Shown piece by piece: positions 7,480-16,065 of a DNA stretch of 64,000 nucleotides (positions within the stretch are counted from its first letter, which is position 1; every line of letters starts with the position of its first letter). The DNA is from Neobacillus ginsengisoli (GTDB lineage: Bacteria; Bacillota; Bacilli; Bacillales_B; DSM-18226). The stretch spans positions 186,001-250,000 of the forward strand of contig NZ_JAUSTW010000006.1 of NCBI RefSeq assembly GCF_030813055.1. Direction: 5' to 3'. Both the position numbers and the translations under genes were made by a program. The notes beneath the pieces were generated by a model. It saw only the letters and a list, made by a program, of their open reading frames with translations, was not told the DNA's origin and searched no databases.

Positions 7480-8292
7480 ATGAAGATGTTTAAAATTTTA
7501 TCAACAGTTTTCGTTTTTTCTTTACTTTTTATTCTGGCAGCATGCGGAACAAGTCAAACAAGCGGCAGCACAAAGAGTGATGCTAAGAAAACTCTTAGAG
7601 TTGTGACAGATGCCGCATATGCACCATTTGAATACCAGGATAAAGGCGAAGTAGTCGGTTTTGATATTGATTTTATCAAGGCTGTTGCAAAGGAAGCAGG
7701 CTACAATGTGAAGGTTGATAACGTTGGATGGGATCCTTTGTTTGTAGAAATTAAAGGCAAGACAGCAGATATCGGACTATCTGCTATCACAATTAACGAT
7801 GAACGAAAACAGACCTATGATTTCTCCACTCCATACTTTTTATCTAAAAACGAAATTCTAGTGCCAAAGAATAGTGATATTAAGAATGCACAGGATTTAA
7901 AAGGGAAGACCGTCGCAGTTCAAAACGGTACAACCGGTCAGGATGCAGTTGAGGCACTGCTAGGGAAAAACAGTGATAAACTTAAAAAATTTGAAAATAA
8001 TAACCTGGCAATTATGGAGCTAAAAAGCGGCGGAGCTAATGCTGTAGTTGCAGATAACACGGTAGTCGAGCAATATGTAAAAAATAATCCGCAGGACAAT
8101 TTAAAAGTTATTGAGGACGATACAGCCTTTAATAAAGAATTTTATGGTTTAATGTTTGCAAAAGGAAGTACGCTTAAAGCTGATTTTGATAAGGCCATTA
8201 CAAAAGTGCTGGATAACGGAACATATGCGAAGTTATACAAACAGTGGTTTAAAGTAGACCCTGATATAAAAATTCTAAAAGAACAGAAATAA
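7480..8292 (+). CDS. Amino-acid ABC transporter, substrate-binding lipoprotein
   Basis: Extracytoplasmic binding lipoprotein for a polar amino acid (glutamine/arginine/lysine group). 270 residues: signal peptide with lipobox LAAC, then the family-3 binding fold starting RVVTDAAYAPFEY, with the DFIKAVAKEAGY and FDFSTPYF-type (YDFSTPYF) segments typical of GlnH/ArtP relatives. ATG at 7480 lies 8 bases after GGAGG; the in-frame TTG upstream overlaps that ribosome site. It is followed by a terminator-like hairpin and then the permease and ATPase genes, so the binding protein is probably made in excess. Exact substrate cannot be told from sequence. Confidence 0.9.
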   Translation: MKMFKILSTVFVFSLLFILAACGTSQTSGSTKSDAKKTLRVVTDAAYAPFEYQDKGEVVGFDIDFIKAVAKEAGYNVKVDNVGWDPLFVEIKGKTADIGLSAITINDERKQTYDFSTPYFLSKNEILVPKNSDIKNAQDLKGKTVAVQNGTTGQDAVEALLGKNSDKLKKFENNNLAIMELKSGGANAVVADNTVVEQYVKNNPQDNLKVIEDDTAFNKEFYGLMFAKGSTLKADFDKAITKVLDNGTYAKLYKQWFKVDPDIKILKEQK

Positions 8293-8310
8293 TCGGGCAA
8301 ACATATTAAA

Positions 8311-8346
8311 TTGCGTAACTCTAAATTAGCAGTTACGCAATTTTTT
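8311..8346 (+). terminator. Attenuating terminator after the binding-protein gene
   Basis: TTGCGTAACT and AGTTACGCAA form a perfect 10-bp stem followed by T6. It lies inside the operon and would lower permease/ATPase expression relative to the binding protein. Confidence 0.8.
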
Positions 8347-8416
8347 GATTCTAGCAAGAAAAATACTGCCTTATGTTATTGCTATAAGCGATTACAGCCT
8401 TGGAAGGGGATTCTAG

Positions 8417-9073
8417 ATGGATTTTCGTTGGGATATTATAGCTGAATACTCTCCCTTTTTCTTAAAAGGGACTTTGCTGACAATTGGTCTATCCATTGCC
8501 AGTATTTTAATCGGAACAATACTTGGTTTATTAATTGGTTTAGGAAAAATGAGTAGTAAGAAACTCTTTTCCATGCCGTTTACTTGGTACATTGCTTTTT
8601 TCCGCGGGACACCATTTATGGTCCAAATTCTATTGATCCATTTTGCCGTTGTTCCGCTTTTTCTTGGTGAAACCAATGCAATTACGGCAGCGATTTTAAG
8701 TCTTTCATTAAATTCGGCAGCCTATATTGCAGAAATCTTCCGTGCCGGGATCCAATCAATCGACAAGGGTCAGATGGAAGCAGCCCGCTCATTAGGGATG
8801 ACACATGTACAAGCCATGAAATTTGTTATTCTGCCGCAAGCTTTTAAACGGATGATTCCTGCGCTGGGAAATGAGTTTATTGTCCTCATTAAAGATTCAT
8901 CCTTGGCAGCACTTATTGCGGCACCGGAGCTTATGTACTGGGGACGCGCGATGCAGGGACAGTATTACCGCGTTTGGGAGCCGTATCTTACGGCAGCTGC
9001 CATTTATCTAGTATTAACTCTTACCATGAGCTTCTTGTTAACTCGTCTTGAAAGAAGGTTGGCAACAGAATGA
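8417..9073 (+). CDS. Amino-acid ABC transporter permease
   Basis: His/Glu/Gln/Arg-type permease, 218 residues with about five membrane spans. The motif [31 protein letters not shown] EAA loop, which contacts the ATPase, is present, as is [13 protein letters not shown] near the N-terminus. ATG follows GGAAGGGGATT. Its stop overlaps the ATPase start by four bases (ATGA), so translation is coupled. Confidence 0.92.
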   Translation: MDFRWDIIAEYSPFFLKGTLLTIGLSIASILIGTILGLLIGLGKMSSKKLFSMPFTWYIAFFRGTPFMVQILLIHFAVVPLFLGETNAITAAILSLSLNSAAYIAEIFRAGIQSIDKGQMEAARSLGMTHVQAMKFVILPQAFKRMIPALGNEFIVLIKDSSLAALIAAPELMYWGRAMQGQYYRVWEPYLTAAAIYLVLTLTMSFLLTRLERRLATE

Positions 9074-9792
9074 TACATGTGAAAAATTTGAAAAAGACAT
9101 TTGGACATAACGAGGTTCTAAAGGATATAAATGTTTCCGTTAAACCTCAAGAGGTAGTGGTAGTCATTGGACCATCCGGTTCAGGAAAATCGACGTTTCT
9201 CCGTTGTATTAATTTACTTGAAACGATTACAAACGGTCATATTTATATTGAGGGAATCGATCTTGCAGATAAAAAAACCGATATCAATAAAGTAAGGACC
9301 GAAGTAGGAATGGTCTTTCAGCAATTTAACCTATTTCCTCATAAAACGGTTATTGAAAATATTATGCTCGCCCCAATGAAGGTGCGAAATGTTCCTGCAG
9401 AAAAAGCAAAAGCAAAAGGATTAGAGCTTTTAAGAAAAGTTGGTTTAGAGGATAAAGAAAATGCTTATCCTGATTCGCTATCAGGGGGGCAAAAGCAGCG
9501 GGTGGCAATTGCCAGAGCGCTTGCGATGGAACCAAAAATCATGCTGTTCGATGAACCGACTTCAGCACTGGACCCTGAAATGGTTGGCGAAGTGCTCGAA
9601 GTTATGAAGCAATTGGCAAAAGAGGGCATGACGATGATTGTCGTTACGCATGAAATGGGCTTTGCCAAAGAAGTAGGCGATCGCGTGATCTTTATGGATG
9701 GCGGTGTAGTTGTCGAAGAAAACGTCCCAAGTGAATTATTTGATCATCCAAAGGAAGATAGAACAAAATTATTTTTAAGTAAGGTTTTATAA
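9070..9792 (+). CDS. Amino-acid ABC transporter ATP-binding protein
   Basis: GlnQ-type ATPase, 240 residues. Walker [11 protein letters not shown]-loop region [12 protein letters not shown], signature [15 protein letters not shown], Walker [14 protein letters not shown] and the switch His in [12 protein letters not shown] are all intact. Last gene of the three-gene transporter; overlaps the permease by four bases and is followed by a terminator at 9799-9833. Confidence 0.94.
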   Translation: MIHVKNLKKTFGHNEVLKDINVSVKPQEVVVVIGPSGSGKSTFLRCINLLETITNGHIYIEGIDLADKKTDINKVRTEVGMVFQQFNLFPHKTVIENIMLAPMKVRNVPAEKAKAKGLELLRKVGLEDKENAYPDSLSGGQKQRVAIARALAMEPKIMLFDEPTSALDPEMVGEVLEVMKQLAKEGMTMIVVTHEMGFAKEVGDRVIFMDGGVVVEENVPSELFDHPKEDRTKLFLSKVL

Positions 9793-9798
9793 CTAGTT

Positions 9799-9833
9799 AA
9801 GGGGGAGGCTGTTACTGCTTCCCCTATTTTTTT
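9799..9833. terminator. Terminator between convergent genes
   Basis: AGGGGGAGGC pairs with GCTTCCCCT, followed by T7 on the plus strand. It ends the transporter operon and may also serve the leftward LysM gene. Confidence 0.7.
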
Positions 9834-10593
9834 AAAAGAGATGCGGAAACTGCTTGATAATTCCATTTGTAAAAGCATCGGCCATTTCTAACGCTTGCTT
9901 TTCAATTTCATCGTAGATGGCAACATCTGATGCGTAATCCTTTGTAATCATGTATACAGCTTCCGATTTGGTCAATCTTAAGTGGTGCTTCATCATCTCA
10001 TTGACTGCATCCTTTGGCCAGTTAGCAGGATTGATTTTATTTAGGAAGTCAGCAATTTCGGCTGCGTTTGCATACCAACGTTTTTCTTCCATGTCGGCTC
10101 CCTTACTGTCACCTGCTGCTGCTGCTTTAACGAGCTGAGCAGCAATCACGAGATGATCTTTAATCAAGGCGGCAAATTTAGCTCCAATTTGTTCCCCGTA
10201 ATACTTCTTGAAGGCAGCACCCATGTTAGTCGCATTTTGCAGGAGCCGTTTAATGACAAAGTCAACATCTGGTAATTTAAACGTAATACTAATAATTACC
10301 ATGCGCGTCCAGGCGATATGCTCTTCCCAAAGAACGCGCATGAAGCTATTTAAATCAAGTTCCGCCTTACTGACACATCCTGGTCCACACTTTGTATGGT
10401 GAGTGGAGTGTCCGGGATGATGTGGGGCAATAGGTTTATGCTGACGAGCAGCAGGAATGGAAATGATTTGGCCAACAAAAAGATTATAGGGGCCAATGCT
10501 TGGATTAGCAGCAACAATTTCCTCCACAGTAGTGTGATACATTTGAGCAAGTGTCAATAAATTATCACCGGGTTGGAGTATATAAGTAATCAT
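9832..10593 (-). CDS. LysM protein with C-terminal helical (DUF2935-like) domain
   Basis: 253 residues. An N-terminal LysM (residues 2-48, ITYILQPGDNLLTLAQ to GQIISIPA) binds peptidoglycan or a spore-coat surface; a His-rich linker follows, then a four-helix region from about 85 with WEEHIAWTRMVIISITFKLPD and KWRYA-like repeats rich in His/Glu, resembling DUF2935-type bundles. There is no signal peptide, so it acts inside the cell, perhaps in the mother cell during sporulation; that is inference. AAAGGAG is 14 bases from the ATG, unusually far, but no other start is in frame. Confidence 0.7.
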   Translation of the reverse strand: MITYILQPGDNLLTLAQMYHTTVEEIVAANPSIGPYNLFVGQIISIPAARQHKPIAPHHPGHSTHHTKCGPGCVSKAELDLNSFMRVLWEEHIAWTRMVIISITFKLPDVDFVIKRLLQNATNMGAAFKKYYGEQIGAKFAALIKDHLVIAAQLVKAAAAGDSKGADMEEKRWYANAAEIADFLNKINPANWPKDAVNEMMKHHLRLTKSEAVYMITKDYASDVAIYDEIEKQALEMADAFTNGIIKQFPHLF

Positions 10594-10674
10594 GCTTAAA
10601 AAATCGACTCCTTTACATCATTTCTATCAAAATATGATTAGGCTTCGACTTCGTTACATGTCCTAAAAAAGATA

Positions 10675-10716
10675 AAAAGAGATATCCTTAAGCTTGTTTT
10701 CTTAAGTCATCTCTTT
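10675..10716 (-). terminator. Terminator of the 10741-11262 gene
   Basis: AAAGAGATATCCTTAAG pairs with CTTAAGTCATCTCTTT; on the minus strand a T-rich tract (TTTTTATCTTTTTT) follows. Confidence 0.75.
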
Positions 10717-10740
10717 ATTAGCTCAATTGCGTACTGATAT

Positions 10741-11262
10741 TCAACAGCCCCTTCCATTTTCAAAATCAAATACTTCAACAATTTGGTCAGCTTTCATTCT
10801 ATTTTGGCAAAGCTTAAACAATTGGCTAATAAATGCTTCCACTTCAATAGAAGAGGAGGGGATCTTAATTTGTACAGTTGTCGTGCCAAACGTTTGTTTA
10901 AAATAGGCTTTCCGTTGATCGTTTTTCCCGTCCCGTTTTAAGGGATTGTACTTCCATACCAGATGGAAGATTCCATCAATTTCCTCAATTTGACGCATCT
11001 CCGCAATGGTTGTCGATTTATCATGGGCATAAATAACTAGGTAATAGTTTTCGTTCCGATGCCAATCAATAAATAAAAGATAGTAACCTATATCATGGTC
11101 AGGACGGGTGACTTCGTAGCCGGCCAGCGTTTTTTTTCCATTAGTCCATTGATGAAACTTAGGTAAGGTTCCGCCAACTGTTTTTAACTTATTAATTTCA
11201 AAAGAGGAACCGCTCCACTCTTCAAGATAATTACTTAAATAAATAGCTTGATCCTTTTCCAC
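10741..11262 (-). CDS. Hypothetical protein
   Basis: 173 residues, no family recognised. The likely start is GTG at 11262, eight bases after GGAG; an ATG further upstream has no ribosome site. Acidic/aromatic, no signal peptide or membrane span. Segments such as GYYLLFIDWHRNENYYLVIYAHD and VWKYNPLKRDGKNDQRKAYF suggest a globular beta-rich protein. It is a single-gene unit with its own terminator. Confidence 0.7.
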   Translation of the reverse strand: MEKDQAIYLSNYLEEWSGSSFEINKLKTVGGTLPKFHQWTNGKKTLAGYEVTRPDHDIGYYLLFIDWHRNENYYLVIYAHDKSTTIAEMRQIEEIDGIFHLVWKYNPLKRDGKNDQRKAYFKQTFGTTTVQIKIPSSSIEVEAFISQLFKLCQNRMKADQIVEVFDFENGRGC

Positions 11263-11423
11263 ATTCGATTCTCCTTTGGTCTTTGATATTATTATACGTT
11301 GAAAAAGGAAAGTAAGGGAATCTAGTACCAATTGAACTAATTTTTATTTTTTCCCATCTTTAATAATGTTATAATTTGTTTATTGATTATTCCGAAAAAT
11401 CTTTTATAGGGGGGCATGCAAAG

Positions 11424-11525
11424 TTGAACTTTTACAAAGAAGATTTGCAATTTCAAGCCTTATTAAAAGAATTATTAGATCCAACCTGTGCTAAAAGCGT
11501 CCGGCGACTAGTGTACTTCGATTAA
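11424..11525 (+). pseudogene. Short ORF truncated by repeat insertion
   Basis: 33 codons from a TTG behind AGGGGGG and a TATAAT (about 11369). The first 22 or so residues (NFYKEDLQFQALLKELLDP) look like a real N-terminus, but the last part is translated from a copy of the interspersed repeat, ending in TAA at 11525. The simplest reading is a gene whose 3' part was replaced by the repeat. Confidence 0.4.
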
Positions 11526-11550
11526 CGGGCGCTTCAGCTTTATTTCTTTT
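11489..11550 (+). repeat. Interspersed repeat, internally deleted copy D
   Basis: Only the two ends of the roughly 140-base repeat remain: GCGTCCGGCGACTAGTGTAC at the left and CGGGCGCTTCAGCTTT at the right, joined directly. It lies upstream of the dynamin gene in the same orientation as the full copy downstream of it. Confidence 0.7.
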
Positions 11551-11712
11551 GTCTTCAAATTGAAACACAACTGTCATCTATTTAAAAAAATCGTTTGTTA
11601 GAATTGTATAATTGGGACTAATAAATTGATCTTTGAACGAATAGTATGAGGAATAATTATGCCTCTTTTCCATATGAATGTCATAGAAGTGCTTGTTAAT
11701 GGAGGGAAAGTT

Positions 11713-14463
11713 ATGACGTTAGAGAAGCAACTAATACAAAAAACATATTATGAAATGTTCATAAATGAGCATGAAAACATTCATCCGATTCGTGTCCTTG
11801 GTGAAGCATCCCAAGAGGAACTTAAAAAAGATATGCCTGATTTATCGTTTATTCGTTTTGCTCAGGGGGAAGTGTATTTCCAAAACAAAGACTATGAAAC
11901 AGCTATTTTTAAATGGGAAAACATCACAAATGAGCTCGAGCCATGGGCAAAGAAAAATATTGCTGATGCCTACTATGAATCGGGGCTGTTATCCAATGCG
12001 GAGGATTTCTATCTGGCCATTGAAACAGATCAACTTACATTAAACACAGAAGTGAATTTGCAGTTATTTTCACTTTATATCGAGCGTGGTAAGTTAGATG
12101 CGGCAGTAGCTGTCATCAAAAGCACCATTGTTTCAAATCCTGATTATCCGAATGTCACGCAAATTGCCCGCTGCTTTTTTGAAGATCGGCAGGATTGGAG
12201 CAATGCGATTGAACTGGCAGTGAATGAAGCAAAGCGAACCGGTTCACTGGAATGGTTTGAGACTATCAATACGTATGTTGAAAAAGGTGTAACAAAAAAG
12301 CTACACCCAAACTATTTTTCCCAAGCATTAATAGAATTATTCAGCCTTGATAGACAATTGTTTGAACGGCTTTGTTGTTCACTTTGGAACAGTTATAAAC
12401 AGGAAGAGTCCTATTTTGCATGGTTAAGAGAAATCAATCATTTACTATTAAATCTCGATATTAGTAGGAATGATTATTGGCACGGTCTTTCAAGCCTTCA
12501 TAAAGAAACATATTTCGGCTTAATTGATGGAAGATTCTTTATTAAAAAATTACAGGATCTCATTCCCGACCTCTTAACGAATTGGGTGCGATTAACGGAC
12601 CCTGCTCAGACAGTTGTGGCATCTGCCGCTGCTTTATCCTGGAATGAACTTTTTCCGGCAAGCATTAGTATGTCCATTGTGAGTGAAGCTGAGGACCTAA
12701 TCAGTCACACAGAAACGGAAATGGATGAACTTGAAGAGTGCTTGAGTCTTTTTGAAGCAATCTTGAAATGGGCACAGGCTCATGACATGGGCGAAAATAA
12801 TCGCTTAAAATGGATTGTCCAACAATTAATCGATTTTGAAACACACCATCTTTTAATTACCGGGTTAAGCGGAAGCGGAAAGTCGACCTTTGTGAATGCA
12901 ATTCTGGGCGAAGAAGTACAGGATAGCCCAACATCATCTGTCATTATGTTTAAAGATTTTGAGGAATTAACTATTACTGAAATCACTGATTACGAAACTG
13001 TAACGCTCCCAGATTTTTCGCAATTTCAAGCGAGACTTGACCGACGGCGGAATGCGCTGGAATCAATATTCGAATTCAAACGGCCCAATCCATTTTTATA
13101 TGAAAACAGCCTGGCCCTTATTGATACGCCCGGGTTAAAGGGCAGTCAACAGGATCGATATGAGGTGCTGCAGCATCTACATACTGCAGATACGGTATTA
13201 TTTGTCCTTGATGCCAATGCTCCGTTTACTGACAAGGAACGAGCAGTTCTTTCACAAATACAAGAGCTGGCACCTGCTATTCCTGTCCATTTTCTTTTGA
13301 ATAAGATGGATACCATTGTCAATGAGCAGGAAGCGATTCAAATTTTTGATGAAACGAAAGCGGTCATAAACGGATATATGCCCGATGCCAAGGTGTTTGC
13401 TTTTTCTTCTCAGTACGAAAGCAGTCAGCAGCTAAGCGATTTTAAAGCGTTTGTTCAATCAATTAAAAACACTCGTAATTTAGAGGATAAACGTTTAGCA
13501 AAGTTATTATTCTTTATCCGTACAACCATAACGAACCTTTTACAAAAAAGGATTAGTGTCGAAAATCAACTGATCGAATCAGTACGTTGGAACGAAGAGT
13601 TGGTAATGAAGCTAACCGGTGCCCTAAACCAAGTGAATGATGCAAAGTCGCAAAAAACAACTGCCATCACAAAGTCGTATCGTGCAATAAGAGAAGCGAT
13701 TCAAAATGAGATTTCTGAAACTGTGCCGAAGATGTTGCAGGAGTGTTCGGAGCTTATTACCGAAGACAGCAATTTTAGTAAAATTCATATTGAATTGAAT
13801 GAAGAGATGAACAGAAAAATACAAGATTACTTGGAGAATTCGGTGTTGCCGAAATACTTCACTTCACTTCAGGGGTGGATCGTGAATTCCAAAGAAGAGT
13901 TCGAACAAAGCCGGCTATTTTTGGATGAGATGGCTGAAGGCTTTAACACCTTGTACGGGGAAGAGAGAATCAAGCTTGAATGTGACTTTAAAGTGCTGGG
14001 AGACTGGCGACGTGATACCGACCGGATGACAAACGGATTCCAGCTTGAAAATGTAAATATATTGCTGCGCAATACCCCATCACAATTTTTATTAAAAAGT
14101 GCGGGAAAACTATTTGGGGCTATACAAAACAAAGCGATGCTTTTTAATAAGTACAAATCATTTGTAAAAAATGAAGATTATTCTGAAGTAACCGCACTGG
14201 TTACCGAACGTTTCTTCAGGCAATTTGAACTGTTTGAAAAATCATTGGAACGGGATATTACCTTGTTTTTTAAATTTCCATTAGCTCTATTAAATCAAAC
14301 GGCTGAGGGAGCACGTTCAGAAATTCGTACGAATAAAGAAATGCTCGATAAAATGAATACCAATCCTGAAATTTTCCGTGATCCGTTGACGCTGTTTGAA
14401 GTAAGACTGCGTCAGTTTGAATGGATGACTGTAGCAGGAAAAGGGATGCAGACGATTTATTAA
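11713..14463 (+). CDS. TPR-dynamin family GTPase
   Basis: 916 residues. The N-terminal ~370 residues are helical and TPR-like (ENIHPIRVLGEAS, AIFKWENITNELEPWAKKNIADAYYESG). The GTPase domain starts near 385 with G1 [17 protein letters not shown]3 LIDTPGLKGS and G4 LLNKMDTI. The C-terminal 350 residues form a long helical stalk as in bacterial dynamin-like proteins. B. subtilis DynA has two GTPase units; here there is one, with an added TPR-like region. Such proteins remodel membranes or act in stress/phage tolerance; the role here is unknown. ATG at 11713 follows GGAGGG; an upstream in-frame ATG lacks a ribosome site. Flanked by repeat copies. Confidence 0.85.
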   Translation: MTLEKQLIQKTYYEMFINEHENIHPIRVLGEASQEELKKDMPDLSFIRFAQGEVYFQNKDYETAIFKWENITNELEPWAKKNIADAYYESGLLSNAEDFYLAIETDQLTLNTEVNLQLFSLYIERGKLDAAVAVIKSTIVSNPDYPNVTQIARCFFEDRQDWSNAIELAVNEAKRTGSLEWFETINTYVEKGVTKKLHPNYFSQALIELFSLDRQLFERLCCSLWNSYKQEESYFAWLREINHLLLNLDISRNDYWHGLSSLHKETYFGLIDGRFFIKKLQDLIPDLLTNWVRLTDPAQTVVASAAALSWNELFPASISMSIVSEAEDLISHTETEMDELEECLSLFEAILKWAQAHDMGENNRLKWIVQQLIDFETHHLLITGLSGSGKSTFVNAILGEEVQDSPTSSVIMFKDFEELTITEITDYETVTLPDFSQFQARLDRRRNALESIFEFKRPNPFLYENSLALIDTPGLKGSQQDRYEVLQHLHTADTVLFVLDANAPFTDKERAVLSQIQELAPAIPVHFLLNKMDTIVNEQEAIQIFDETKAVINGYMPDAKVFAFSSQYESSQQLSDFKAFVQSIKNTRNLEDKRLAKLLFFIRTTITNLLQKRISVENQLIESVRWNEELVMKLTGALNQVNDAKSQKTTAITKSYRAIREAIQNEISETVPKMLQECSELITEDSNFSKIHIELNEEMNRKIQDYLENSVLPKYFTSLQGWIVNSKEEFEQSRLFLDEMAEGFNTLYGEERIKLECDFKVLGDWRRDTDRMTNGFQLENVNILLRNTPSQFLLKSAGKLFGAIQNKAMLFNKYKSFVKNEDYSEVTALVTERFFRQFELFEKSLERDITLFFKFPLALLNQTAEGARSEIRTNKEMLDKMNTNPEIFRDPLTLFEVRLRQFEWMTVAGKGMQTIY

Positions 14464-14507
14464 ATACTTTAAAAGGAAGATGCTTACGCATCTTCCTTTT
14501 AAAGTAT
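14464..14507. terminator. Perfect 20-bp hairpin after the dynamin gene
   Basis: ATACTTTAAAAGGAAGATGC and its exact complement flank TTAC. The stop codon abuts the hairpin. Probable bidirectional terminator. Confidence 0.7.
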
Positions 14508-14533
14508 AAGAAAGAAATTTTTGACTTCGAGAA

Positions 14534-14683
14534 TTGTCTAGCACAAGGAGCCCAGCGGCTAGTGTACTTTGCTCTTCTCCCTACGATAAGTCAACATCGA
14601 ATCGACTTCAGCTCCGTGTTTCCTTTATCTCAGTCGAAGCGCTCCAGTCCTGTCGTGCGCTAAATGGGTGCTTGCGCTTTTCT
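14534..14683 (+). repeat. Interspersed repeat, copy A
   Basis: About 150 bases, from TTGTCTAGCACAAGG to GCGCTTTTCT. Shares CTAGTGTACTT, TACGATAAGTCA, CCAGTCCTGTCGTGCGCTAA and the end GCTT..GCTTTT with copies B and C. Confidence 0.85.
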
Positions 14684-14685
14684 TA

Positions 14686-15648
14686 TTAATACCCCTTTGA
14701 AAAATCAACCCGATTAATTGAAGGTTTTCCACTGGAAATATAATCCTTTAAGTTAGGGATTAAGATTGTTTCAATAACTCTCTTATCATAATGTTCTGTT
14801 GAGCCTGATGTGTGTGGTGTAACGATAACATTTTCCATTTCCCATAAAGGACTTTCTTTCGTTAAAGGTTCGGTTTCAAATACGTCAAGCCCCGCACCGG
14901 CAATTGTACCCTCTTTTAAAGCATTAACGAGGTCAGCTTCAACTACAATTTCCCCACGACCTATATTAATAAAAAAGGCAGATGACTTCATGTGTTGAAA
15001 TTGTTCCGCGCCAAATAAATGATAGGTCTGCTGCGTAAGGGGCAATGTTATGACGACATAATCACATCTTGGAAGAAGAACGGGTAATTGGTTAGTGGTG
15101 TACATTTCATCAACACATTCTTCCGGTTTCCCGGAATGGCGGACTCCGATTACCTTCATCCCAAATGCTTTTGCAATTTTAGCCGTTTCTTTTCCTATTG
15201 CTCCAACACCAATAATTCCAACCGTCTTTTCATGTATTTCCAATCCCATGTTGGCATGATCCCAGACCATCGATAATTGGTTTCTTACATATGTATGGAT
15301 TTTTCTCGTTAATCCAAGCATTAAAGCAAAGATGGTCTCTGAGATGGGATAGGCATGAACGCCATTTGCGCTGGTCAGGGCAATGTTTCTTAAAGCCAGT
15401 TCTTTAAGTGGTAAGGAATCTACCCCTGCACTCCAGGTTTGCAGCCACTTAAGTTTTGAATGTGGTGAGAGACAATCTTTTTCTAACCCTTTTTTCCAAC
15501 CGGCAATGATTTCAGCATCGCGGATATGATCTTGCCAGATAGCTTTTTCTTTTCCAACCACTAGTTCCCAATCAGGGAGGATTTCCTTTATTTGCTTGTA
15601 GTAGTGTTGTTCCAGCTTATTGGTAATAACCATTTTTCTTTTAGACAT
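14686..15648 (-). CDS. D-2-hydroxyacid dehydrogenase family protein
   Basis: NAD(P)-dependent oxidoreductase of the D-isomer-specific 2-hydroxyacid family, 320 residues, cytosolic. Rossmann motif GVGAIGKETAK, catalytic Arg in NIGRGEIV, Glu in DVFETEPL and His in VTPHTSGSTEHY are all present. Start at the ATG 5 bases after GGAGG (15648); an earlier ATG sits within the ribosome site. It is a single gene. The substrate cannot be told: hydroxypyruvate/glyoxylate and D-lactate-like acids are all possible. Confidence 0.88.
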   Translation of the reverse strand: MSKRKMVITNKLEQHYYKQIKEILPDWELVVGKEKAIWQDHIRDAEIIAGWKKGLEKDCLSPHSKLKWLQTWSAGVDSLPLKELALRNIALTSANGVHAYPISETIFALMLGLTRKIHTYVRNQLSMVWDHANMGLEIHEKTVGIIGVGAIGKETAKIAKAFGMKVIGVRHSGKPEECVDEMYTTNQLPVLLPRCDYVVITLPLTQQTYHLFGAEQFQHMKSSAFFINIGRGEIVVEADLVNALKEGTIAGAGLDVFETEPLTKESPLWEMENVIVTPHTSGSTEHYDKRVIETILIPNLKDYISSGKPSINRVDFSKGY

Positions 15649-15817
15649 ATGATCCTCCATTCCGAAAATAGTGTTACATTAATTTCGTTTACCTAAAATA
15701 ATGATAACGGATTTTATTAGGAATGATAACCATTTTTTCCCCCTCAGGTAAGGTTGGATAATATTGCTGATATAAAGTTTACAAGTTATGAATGCTTACG
15801 AGGAACCAAAATAAAAA

Positions 15818-15849
15818 ATCAGGCCTACTTTTCGATAGTAGAGCCTGAT
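15818..15849 (-). terminator. Orphan minus-strand terminator
   Basis: ATCAGGCCTACT pairs with AGTAGAGCCTGAT, followed on the minus strand by T6. No gene lies immediately upstream on that strand, so it may be a leftover of a lost gene. The rest of the gap 15649-16065 holds only the -10 and cre-like box listed. Confidence 0.5.
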
Positions 15850-15907
15850 CCATTAAAATGTTAATGAAATAATAATCAAAATATTCAAAAAAATAAATAT
15901 TCTTTGC

Positions 15908-15913
15908 TATAAT
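15908..15913 (+). promoter_or_regulatory. Probable -10 of the acyl-CoA operon
   Basis: TATAAT without a clear -35, giving a leader of about 145 bases before the acyl-CoA dehydrogenase gene. Confidence 0.4.
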
Positions 15914-16029
15914 AAATATATATGAAAAAGTGGAAGGGAGAATAGTGAGCAACGGGAATTTGTAGATAAATTAAAAAACGTAAATAACCCCCAAATTTGT
16001 AAATACCTCTTAAAGTGAGCGCTTAAAAA

Positions 16030-16043
16030 TGGAAACGCCTTCA
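16030..16043 (+). promoter_or_regulatory. cre-like box ahead of the acyl-CoA operon
   Basis: TGGAAACGCCTTCA has one mismatch to TGNAANCGNWNNCA. It lies in the leader just before the ribosome site, where CcpA would act as a roadblock. Catabolite repression is known for comparable Bacillus genes (mmgABC). Confidence 0.4.
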
Positions 16044-16065
16044 CAATGTCGGAGGAGGTTATAAG

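Noticed and set aside
16010..16029. GTGAGCGCTTAAAA as a cre site
   Set aside because: The left half of the consensus is missing; the box at 16030-16043 fits better.
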